This document shows, piece after piece, positions 1 through 4,804 of a stretch of DNA of 5,359 bases (the stretch's first letter is position 1; each line of letters opens with the position of its first letter). The position numbers were made by a program, and so were the translations under genes. The stretch is from assembly GCA_002309475.1 (NCBI GenBank), contig DBXJ01000051.1:9321-14679 (forward strand), given 5' to 3'. The notes under the pieces are model-generated. The model was not told the DNA's origin and did not search any database. It worked only from the letters and a program-made list of their open reading frames with translations. Source of the DNA: Bacteroidales bacterium UBA1215 (GTDB taxonomy: Bacteria; Bacteroidota; Bacteroidia; Bacteroidales; WCHB1-69).

Positions 1-132
1 TATCTATTTATTCAAAAAGCAAAAATACTTATTTTTTTCTAATTATTCTATAATGTTGGCAAAAATAATTAATAATGCCAAATCAATAGTTAAAATAAGT
101 TGTCTTTGGGCTGTTTTTTGCCGGTGCAAAAA

Positions 133-657
133 TTATTCGTTGAGATATAAATCCACCAAACCTTCCGGAGTTTCCACCGTCATTTTACGATGTTCCCTGT
201 CCACTTGTTTAATATAAGGATCGACTACCGGCATTAAAATTTCTTTGTCATTTTGTTTGATTTTGAAGACAGCTTGAGCGGGATATTCCAAAACTTCCTC
301 CAATATGCCCAATTTTCCATAATGCACATCTTCCACCTCAAAACCTATCACTTCGTGATAATAGAATTGATTGCCGGTGAGTTTTGGAAGTTGGGAAAGC
401 GGCAGATACAACTTCACATCTGCCAATCTTTGAGCATATTCAAAATCTACATCAGCGAATTTGATGATGAGTTTGTTGTATTGTTTTACTTTGATATTTT
501 CGATAAAAAAAGGAATTGGTTCACCTTCTATATCAAGATAAACCAATTCCATAGAATAATATTTTTCGGGTTCGTCTGTGTCTAACAACACTACAACTTC
601 CCCTTGTAAGCCGAAATGTTTGGTAACCTTTCCTAAATAAAAAAAGTCGCTAAACAT
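133..657 (-). CDS. rimM: Ribosome maturation factor RimM
   Basis: RimM binds ribosomal protein S19 in the 30S head and helps 16S rRNA processing and late small-subunit assembly in the cytoplasm. The 174-residue length is normal for the family. The N-terminal RimM domain (about residues 6-90) opens with the typical GKVTKHFGLQGEV pattern. A C-terminal PRC-barrel (about 97-172) follows, with the aromatic FYYHEVIGFEV entry, a GKLGILEEV strand, LMPVVDPYIKQVD and a final PEGLVDLYL, which is the standard end of RimM. The ATG at 655-657 is chosen because the conserved N-terminus begins just after it. The gene lies 13 bases downstream of rpsP on the same strand, so the two are almost certainly co-transcribed; rpsP-rimM adjacency is common in bacteria. 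No intrinsic terminator is visible after the stop codon. Identification is by motif and context and is secure. Confidence 0.96.
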   Translation of the reverse strand: MFSDFFYLGKVTKHFGLQGEVVVLLDTDEPEKYYSMELVYLDIEGEPIPFFIENIKVKQYNKLIIKFADVDFEYAQRLADVKLYLPLSQLPKLTGNQFYYHEVIGFEVEDVHYGKLGILEEVLEYPAQAVFKIKQNDKEILMPVVDPYIKQVDREHRKMTVETPEGLVDLYLNE

Positions 658-670
658 ATAGCACCAACCC

Positions 671-1252
671 TTAAGCTTCAGTTGTTGGATTTTCTTCTGC
701 TGTTGTTTCAGCCGGAGCTTCTGTTGCTGCTTCGGTTTCGGTTGCTGCAGCGGCTTCTGCTTCTGCTCTTTTGGCGGCTTCTGCCTCTGCTGCTGCTCTA
801 CGTTTTTCGTTCAAAACAGCTTCTTTGGCTTCTCTTACTTTAGTTTCTGCAGCCAAACGATCTTTACGATCTTTTCTTGCAGCATTTCTTTCTTCTTCAA
901 CAACACTGTTTAATTTTCTAGATTTTTCTTCTTTCCAAGCGGCTAATTTAGCATCGGCTTGTTCTTGAGTGAAAGCACCTTTTTGAACACCACCGTCCAA
1001 GTGTTTTTTCAAATAAACGCCTTCTCTTTTTAGAATCATTCTAGCAGTGTCAGTTGGCTGCGCTCCACAATTTACCCAATGCAATGCTCTTTCTGAATCA
1101 AGAACGATTGTTGCTGGATTGGTTAGCGGATTGTACGTGCCAATTTTCTCTATAAAACGACCATCTCGAGGTGCACGACCATCCGCAATTACTACATGAT
1201 AAAAAGGTTGTCCCTTTTTTCCACATCTACGTAATCTTATTTTTACTGGCAT
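671..1252 (-). CDS. rpsP: 30S ribosomal protein S16 with long C-terminal tail
   Basis: S16 is a primary 16S rRNA-binding protein of the small subunit. The conserved core occupies about residues 1-82. It begins MPVKIRLRRCGKKGQPFYHV and continues with the diagnostic VVIADGRAPRDGRFIEKIGTYNP and the GAQPTDTARMILKREGV helix region. The protein has 193 residues, whereas S16 of enterobacteria or bacilli has about 80-90. The extra 110 or so residues are first a charged, probably coiled-coil helix rich in Lys/Arg/Glu (about 100-155), then a low-complexity Ala/Glu/Thr tail to the end. Long tails of this kind are a known habit of Bacteroidota S16 proteins, so this is a lineage marker rather than a fusion. 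The ATG at 1250-1252 fits the exact S16 N-terminus. It is the first gene of the rpsP-rimM operon; a promoter candidate lies about 45 bases upstream. Confidence 0.97.
   Translation of the reverse strand: MPVKIRLRRCGKKGQPFYHVVIADGRAPRDGRFIEKIGTYNPLTNPATIVLDSERALHWVNCGAQPTDTARMILKREGVYLKKHLDGGVQKGAFTQEQADAKLAAWKEEKSRKLNSVVEEERNAARKDRKDRLAAETKVREAKEAVLNEKRRAAAEAEAAKRAEAEAAAATETEAATEAPAETTAEENPTTEA
676..800 (-). repeat. Low-complexity Ala/Glu/Thr coding tract at the rpsP 3' end
   Basis: On the plus strand this stretch is a run of imperfect gct/gcn/ttc triplets (for example cttctgcttctgctct). It encodes the last 41 or so residues of S16, almost entirely Ala, Glu and Thr with a few Lys/Arg at its start. 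Triplet-based degenerate repetition of this sort can change length by slippage, so tail length is likely to vary among relatives. The acidic, Ala-rich composition predicts a flexible or helical surface extension. No function can be read from it. Confidence 0.7.
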
Positions 1253-1600
1253 AGTTTAATGTTTTATGTTATTTATAAATTTATGAATTTTAAGAGTGCA
1301 AATATCGCATTTTTTTTCTTACAAATTGCATTTTTTGTTTATTTTATTTTCTTTCAAACAAATATCTTGGTTTAAAACCATCAAACAATTGACAAACAGA
1401 ATTTTAAACAACAATCCACAAACAGATAAAATTGTCATCATAAAAAATATTCATCTCAAATAACTGCTTTTGCATCCTGTTTTTGAGTCTCATTTGGAAG
1501 GTTTTTTGTCAATATATTGTTTTTTCCAATCATGTTTGGTAAAAAAATCAGATAATAAAACATGTGAATATTTTGCTGATGAAAATTAGAAATATCAATA
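1253..1600. other. 348-base non-coding gap between the cyclo-ligase and rpsP genes
   Basis: This A/T-rich stretch lies upstream of rpsP and downstream of the cyclo-ligase gene. It should hold the rpsP promoter near its left end (see the -7 candidate) and the 3' end of the cyclo-ligase transcript at its right end. No tRNA-like fold, no strong GC hairpin with a T-run and no conserved protein was found. Small repeats are present: ACAAACAGA at 1392-1400 and 1418-1426, CAAATATC at 1299-1306 and 1359-1366, and a short palindrome TGGTTTAAAACCA near 1369-1381. A 39-codon minus-strand open frame (1319-1438) exists but has no supporting signal. Confidence 0.6.
1299..1306 (-). promoter_or_regulatory. 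Candidate -7 element for the rpsP-rimM operon
   Basis: Read on the minus strand this is GATATTTG followed by CAC. It matches five of the six fixed positions of the Bacteroidota -7 consensus TAnnTTTG. It lies about 45 bases upstream of the rpsP ATG, a plausible distance for a short leader. A TTTG word sits upstream on the same strand (1322-1325), but the spacer is about 15 bases rather than the usual 19 or so. The same CAAATATC word recurs at 1359-1366, exactly 60 bases away, so either copy could be used. The call rests on position more than on match quality. Confidence 0.35.
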
Positions 1601-2365
1601 TTACAGCGATATTATCGCATGCATTTTTATGTCGGTGGGTTCTGTGGGAATTTCGTCCACAAGCTGAAAGTCAAAGCAAATGCCTATTCTTTTCACTGAC
1701 AAATGCTTTGCTAAAAATCTGTCATAATAGCCGCGACCTCTTCCCAAACGATTGCCTAATCTGTCGAAAGCCACACCGGGCACTATCATCAAATCGAAAT
1801 CACCATCATAAGGAGCATTTTGCGGCTCCATAATATGAAAATCACCTTCTTTGAAAATGGTGGTTGCCGTCAAAGCTACCGGAACAATGTCATCACCTAC
1901 CACTGTCGGTAGAATCAATTGTTTTTTGTTGCACCATTTTTTCAGAAAGCCGGCCGTCTGCACTTCATCCGGCAAGGCACTATAAATCATTACCTTGTCG
2001 GCTTGTTGAAAATCTTTTGTTTGCTCTAATTTTTGCAAAATCCGCTGTGATTGTTCCCCTAATTGTTCAGCAGTATGTTGTTTTTTCAACATTTTTATAT
2101 CGGCTCTAAGTGCTTGTTTGGCAAACACTTTCAATTCATTCACTTTTTGCTGATACTTGTCCATTTGTCCTTCTAAAAAACTATCGCTGAATTTAGAGTC
2201 ACAAAAACCGTTGCCTCTTGCAACATATTCACTGTCATCCTTACTTTCAAATAGTTCTTGATAATTTTGCAGATATTGTTCATGGTCGTGCAATATTTTT
2301 TGCACTTCTAAGAAATTTTCCGCTTCAAAACTCTCTCCCGTGGAAAATCTATATATTTTTTTCAT
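1601..2365 (-). CDS. 5-formyltetrahydrofolate cyclo-ligase (5,10-methenyl-THF synthetase) with extra N-terminal region
   Basis: This enzyme uses ATP to convert 5-formyltetrahydrofolate to 5,10-methenyltetrahydrofolate in the cytoplasm, returning the stored folate to one-carbon metabolism. Numbering from the chosen ATG (2363-2365; 254 residues), the family domain runs from about residue 80 to the end. It shows the LRADIKMLKKQ helix with its conserved Arg near 87, YSALPDEVQT (128-137), and the signature DRLGNRLGRGRGYYDR (201-216), which forms the phosphate and substrate loop. The usual family length is about 180-200 residues. Residues 1-79 are therefore extra and match nothing I recognise. The ATG at 2365 is preferred over an upstream TTG at 2419 because an A-rich, Bacteroidota-like leader precedes it. 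An internal ATG at 2162-2164, preceded by AGAAGGACAA, would give a family-sized 187-residue enzyme. The gene is divergent from the ATP-grasp gene, with its probable promoter near 2450-2457. Confidence 0.92.
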   Translation of the reverse strand: MKKIYRFSTGESFEAENFLEVQKILHDHEQYLQNYQELFESKDDSEYVARGNGFCDSKFSDSFLEGQMDKYQQKVNELKVFAKQALRADIKMLKKQHTAEQLGEQSQRILQKLEQTKDFQQADKVMIYSALPDEVQTAGFLKKWCNKKQLILPTVVGDDIVPVALTATTIFKEGDFHIMEPQNAPYDGDFDLMIVPGVAFDRLGNRLGRGRGYYDRFLAKHLSVKRIGICFDFQLVDEIPTEPTDIKMHAIISL

Positions 2366-2449
2366 TTTTTTTCTTTTTATATGCCATATAATGCACTTCT
2401 TTGGCAAAATATTGTGCAAAAATGATTTTTTTTCATTTTAATTATATGA

Positions 2450-2457
2450 CAAAAATA
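2450..2457 (-). promoter_or_regulatory. Candidate -7 element for the cyclo-ligase gene
   Basis: On the minus strand this reads TATTTTTG, a full match to the fixed positions of the Bacteroidota TAnnTTTG element. Transcription would start around 2440-2445 and give a leader of about 75-80 bases before the ATG at 2365. No good -33 TTG word is present at the usual spacing. The motif is short and expected by chance several times in a window this A/T-rich; the support is its location in the only gap between two divergent genes. Confidence 0.4.
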
Positions 2458-2460
2458 TGC

Positions 2461-2468
2461 TACTTTTG
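2461..2468 (+). promoter_or_regulatory. Candidate -7 element for the ATP-grasp gene
   Basis: TACTTTTG matches all fixed positions of TAnnTTTG and lies 24 bases upstream of the ATG at 2493. The start point would be near 2475, leaving a leader of under 20 bases that contains the purine-rich AAAGAAAG. The -33 position holds only a weak TTTTA. It sits three bases from the opposing element at 2450-2457, so the two promoters would share one DNA face and could not easily be occupied at once. Confidence 0.5.
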
Positions 2469-2492
2469 CTTTTTTAAAGAAAGAATATTTAT

Positions 2493-3641
2493 ATGTTGAT
2501 ATTAGAAAAACCTTACGTATCCGACATGCTGATAAACATGGCTGTCAGCAAGCAATTACCGATATTGTACAATGCCATGTCAGAGCAATTGAAAAACCAA
2601 GGATATTCCTTGAATTTGCAAAATGATGCCTTATTTGAGCAATCTTATAGACAAAAAGGCCGCATGTACACCATGTCGGAAAATGCCTTGGAATGGATTT
2701 ACAAACATTTTCCTGAAAGTGAATTGGTAGAGAAAATCAGTCTTTTGAAAGACAAGGCGGCTTTTCGCCGTTTGTGCCGGCATCTTTATCCTGATTTCTA
2801 TTTTCAAGAATTGTCCTTAGAGGAATTGTACGCTTTTCCGACAGCCGGTTTGAAATTGCCTTTGGTGATAAAACCTTCGGTAGGATTTCTCAGTGCAGGC
2901 GTATATGTAATTCAAAATCAACAAGAATGGGACAATGCTTTGACGGACATAAAAAACAATTTTGAAAATGTCAGCCGGCAATTTCCTGACTTTGTAGTCG
3001 GCAGCCACCGGTTTTTGTTGGAGGAATACATCCATGGTGATGAATTTGCCGTAGATGTCTATTTTGACGAAGAAAAGAAACCCGTGATACTGAATATTTT
3101 CCATCATCGTTTTGCATCGGACAACGATGTCAGCGACCGCTTGTACTGCACAAGCAAAAGTATTTATGACCAATATTTCAACAAATTCTACGATTTTCTG
3201 GTAAGCATTAATGCAGAGTTGGGTCTGCATGATTTCCCCATGCACATTGAATTTCGTTACAACGGAAAAATGGCCATTCCTATAGAAATCAATCCTATGC
3301 GTTTTGCCGGTTTTTGTTTGAACGAATTGCAAGCCCATATCAGCGGTTTGCATCCTGTGGCAGCCTATTTGGACAATATCCATCCCGACTACGAAAAAAT
3401 GTGGGCCGGCAAAGAAAACGATGTCTTCAGTTTTTTGGTCTTTGAACGCCCTGCCGACCTGCCTGCTACTGCCCGTTTGGATGAAGAAAAGCTAAAAGCC
3501 GCTTTTTCGCATGTGTTGGAATTGCGTCCTGTAAAGGTTTCTGTCGGTGTTTTGGCAACCATGTTCAGCCAAACCGACCGGCAACACTTGGCAGAATTAG
3601 ACCAAGCCCTGATATTAGACATGCATAGGTTTGTTAAATAA
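2493..3641 (+). CDS. ATP-grasp domain enzyme, substrate unknown
   Basis: This is a 382-residue cytosolic protein of the ATP-grasp superfamily, whose members join a carboxylate to an amine, thiol or similar nucleophile through an acyl-phosphate. The N-terminal third (1-120) should be the pre-ATP-grasp fold. It includes KISLLKDKAAFRRL (81-94), like the 'K D K' entry helix of carbamoyl-phosphate-synthetase-type ATP-grasps. The ATP-binding part has PLVIKPSVG (123-131, Lys127), the LLEEYIHGDEFAVDVY strand (175-190), and metal-binding residues in MHIEF (Glu253) and IEINPMRFAGF (Glu265, Asn267, Arg270). All catalytic positions appear intact. The conserved NIFHHRFASDNDVSDRLY segment (201-218) recalls a family I know only as unnamed ATP-grasp proteins in anaerobic bacteria. 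The C-terminal region (about 300-382) is less conserved and may shape the acceptor pocket. The ATG follows a short leader from a good promoter. Neighbours do not reveal its substrate: biosynthesis of a small peptide or an amino-acid conjugate is possible, but unproven. Confidence 0.88.
   Translation: MLILEKPYVSDMLINMAVSKQLPILYNAMSEQLKNQGYSLNLQNDALFEQSYRQKGRMYTMSENALEWIYKHFPESELVEKISLLKDKAAFRRLCRHLYPDFYFQELSLEELYAFPTAGLKLPLVIKPSVGFLSAGVYVIQNQQEWDNALTDIKNNFENVSRQFPDFVVGSHRFLLEEYIHGDEFAVDVYFDEEKKPVILNIFHHRFASDNDVSDRLYCTSKSIYDQYFNKFYDFLVSINAELGLHDFPMHIEFRYNGKMAIPIEINPMRFAGFCLNELQAHISGLHPVAAYLDNIHPDYEKMWAGKENDVFSFLVFERPADLPATARLDEEKLKAAFSHVLELRPVKVSVGVLATMFSQTDRQHLAELDQALILDMHRFVK
3626..3633 (+). 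promoter_or_regulatory. Candidate promoter for the lipoprotein gene inside the ATP-grasp 3' end
   Basis: TAGGTTTG matches the fixed positions of TAnnTTTG and ends 22 bases before the ATG at 3656, the same geometry as the ATP-grasp promoter. It overlaps the last codons of the upstream gene, so coincidence is possible. If real, it would let the lipoprotein be expressed independently of the ATP-grasp gene. No clear -33 word is seen. Confidence 0.3.
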
Positions 3642-3655
3642 AAATTTGATTTACT

Positions 3656-4090
3656 ATGCAATACAAATTTTATAATTTAGTATTTGTATTTTTGCTATTA
3701 ACGATAGCCTCATGTAATTACTTTAGGTCAGATGTTTATAATATTGTCAAACACTCATACGATAATGGGATTGACACTATCGACTTCCGTGAAGCTTTAG
3801 GTTTCGATTGGGATACTATGTATTGGTTCCCTTCTAACATTTCACTGGAAGAAATCAATTCTATAATAAATATAAATATGTATTGGCAGGATGTTGGTGA
3901 TAGAATTATTTTTGTCAAAGGTAATCAAATCGTTTATTACAAAGAATTCTTCCCATATCACGAGACACCGTTGAAAAGGATTTGCTTTAATCCCAATTCA
4001 AAACATGTAATTTATAAAGAAGATGCCTCTTTTTTAATAGAAAAACATGGTAACAAACTATTTGTTCTTTCCAAAATACAAAAAATTTAA
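3656..4090 (+). CDS. Predicted small lipoprotein, hypothetical
   Basis: The 144-residue product starts with a short positive end, a hydrophobic stretch (about 7-17) and a lipobox IASC, with Cys20 as the probable lipidated residue. It should therefore be exported and anchored to a membrane, leaving about 125 mature residues. The mature part is acidic and aromatic, with FREALGFDWDTMYWF (44-58), EEINSII (65-71), then DRIIFVKGNQIVYYKEFFP (82-100), which looks like paired beta strands. The 'FDWDxxYxF ... EEIN ... DRIxFxxxxxIVYxE' pattern is one I recall from unnamed Bacteroidota lipoproteins, some in toxin-immunity neighbourhoods, but I cannot confirm a family. The ATG is 14 bases past the ATP-grasp stop, so co-transcription is possible, although the codon use is markedly more A/T-rich and a separate promoter candidate exists. 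Immunity to a periplasmic effector is a hypothesis; a plain envelope lipoprotein is equally possible. Confidence 0.75.
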   Translation: MQYKFYNLVFVFLLLTIASCNYFRSDVYNIVKHSYDNGIDTIDFREALGFDWDTMYWFPSNISLEEINSIININMYWQDVGDRIIFVKGNQIVYYKEFFPYHETPLKRICFNPNSKHVIYKEDASFLIEKHGNKLFVLSKIQKI

Positions 4091-4096
4091 GCAAAT

Positions 4097-4216
4097 ATGT
4101 TGTCCTTGTTCTATTATTGGTATGATAGCCGGGTAGTTTTATGTAACCTCGTTTACCATAAACTACCAATGAGGAGGGAAAAATTAGAGGTTACTAAAAT
4201 AATATTACACTATTAG
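4097..4216 (+). CDS. Possible 39-codon open frame after the lipoprotein, doubtful
   Basis: An ATG six bases past the lipoprotein stop, in the same frame, opens 39 codons ending at TAG. The peptide begins MLSLFYYWYDSRVVLCNL and ends EKLEVTKIILHY. It has a hydrophobic, aromatic start and a charged end, but no recognised motif. The frame runs through the inverted repeats at 4132-4167. It could be a remnant of an extended or decayed gene, a leader peptide, or chance. I lean to chance or remnant. Confidence 0.12.
   Translation: MLSLFYYWYDSRVVLCNLVYHKLPMRREKLEVTKIILHY
4132..4167 (+). repeat. Long imperfect inverted repeat (hairpin) between two small genes
   Basis: The left arm GGTAGTTTTATGTAA (4132-4146) pairs with the right arm TTACCATAAACTACC (4153-4167) over a six-base loop (CCTCGT). 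The outer 8 base pairs are perfect, and the inner part pairs fully if one base is bulged on each side. No T-run follows on either strand, so it is not a classical intrinsic terminator. Part of the left arm plus the loop, GTAACCTC (4143-4150), is also the perfect complement of GAGGTTAC (4187-4194), which gives a competing fold. A third pairing joins ATTGGTA (4116-4122) with TACCAAT (4164-4170). Confidence 0.6.
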
Positions 4217-4270
4217 TTAAAACAGATTATACATGAGTTTTTATTTAACCACCAACTAATATTACAATTG

Positions 4271-4663
4271 ATGTTTCTAACTGAAGATGAGATAGTTTTA
4301 ATCGAAAGTGCTAAAGAATATTTGACATCATTTCTTTTAAATTACGGAGAATTTCATCCATTTGCTATGATAATGGATAAAAAAAAGAATATATATCCAT
4401 TGGAGCACAAAGTGGAAAATGAATTTCCTAATCCAATGTCGCTTATAAATTTATATGAACAAACTTTTTACAACGAAATAAAAAATGAGTATATTTTGGG
4501 GGTAATATGTATTAATGTTTATATAAAAGACGTAAAAAAGAAAAGAACCGCAATAGAATTTAGAATTACAGGCATAAATTATAAAAAGAAAATAATCTTA
4601 TTTTATAATTTAAAAAGTGATAAAAGTGTTATTTTTCAAGAAATTATTGGATACAACGCATAA
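4271..4663 (+). CDS. Small cytosolic hypothetical protein with EFHPF motif, possible immunity protein
   Basis: The 130-residue product has no signal peptide or membrane segment. It opens with an amphipathic helix (about 3-22), then YGEFHPFAMIMDKKKNIYPL (25-44), a helix-forming segment with NPMSLINLYEQTF (54-66), and two beta-rich stretches, YILGVICINVYIKD (74-87) and RTAIEFRITGINYKKKIILF (92-111). The order 'helix, GEFxPFAxxxDxxxxI, helix, strand, AIEFxI, strand' resembles, from memory, a group of small proteins seen near contact-dependent and Rhs-type toxin genes. No database check was possible. ATG 4271 is used rather than the TTG directly before it. No clear ribosome-binding site or TAnnTTTG promoter lies just upstream. 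Base composition is very A/T-rich (13 of 60 G or C in 4441-4500, against 23 of 60 in 3241-3300 within the ATP-grasp gene), which suits an acquired accessory gene. It converges with the next gene. Confidence 0.7.
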   Translation: MFLTEDEIVLIESAKEYLTSFLLNYGEFHPFAMIMDKKKNIYPLEHKVENEFPNPMSLINLYEQTFYNEIKNEYILGVICINVYIKDVKKKRTAIEFRITGINYKKKIILFYNLKSDKSVIFQEIIGYNA

Positions 4664-4804
4664 AATTTCCAAATGTAACTTATAAAATAAGGTAAAAAAT
4701 ATTCCCTATTCCAATCATTTTTTTTATAATTTTGTAATTTAAACCTATTTTTAAAACGCAAAAGTAATAAAAAATCTGTTGTCTTAAATTATCAATATCT
4801 GGGA

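Noticed and set aside
20..67. Two TATTTTTG words on the minus strand (20-27 and 60-67) and an inverted repeat TTGGCA/TGCCAA (56-61 with 76-81) downstream of rimM
   Set aside because: The -7 word is expected several times by chance in a window of this composition, the 6-bp stem has a 14-base loop and no T-run, and no gene to be served is visible in the window. They could belong to a gene beyond the left edge.
1319..1438. A 39-codon minus-strand frame starting MTILSVCGLLFKILFV in the gap upstream of rpsP
   Set aside because: It has a hydrophobic start but ends in low-complexity Lys/Asn coded by A/T-rich DNA, overlaps the likely rpsP upstream region, and has no ribosome-binding signal or recognised motif.
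1564..1833. An 89-codon plus-strand open frame
   Set aside because: It lies mostly antisense to the conserved C-terminal half of the cyclo-ligase, including its signature loop, and has no protein-like pattern.
2366..2419. Upstream TTG start for the cyclo-ligase (18 more residues)
   Set aside because: The added residues (HNILPKKCIIWHIKRKK after the start) look like translated leader, TTG is a rare start, and the ATG at 2365 has a suitable A-rich region in front of it.
2817..3383. A 188-codon minus-strand open frame inside the ATP-grasp gene
   Set aside because: It is the antisense shadow of the catalytic region of a clearly conserved plus-strand enzyme; its own translation shows no domain pattern.
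4686..4725. Possible terminator after the 4271-4663 gene (AATAAGG with CCTATT, then eight T)
   Set aside because: The stem is short, A/T-rich and bulged, and the T-run starts seven bases after it; it does not meet the form of an intrinsic terminator.
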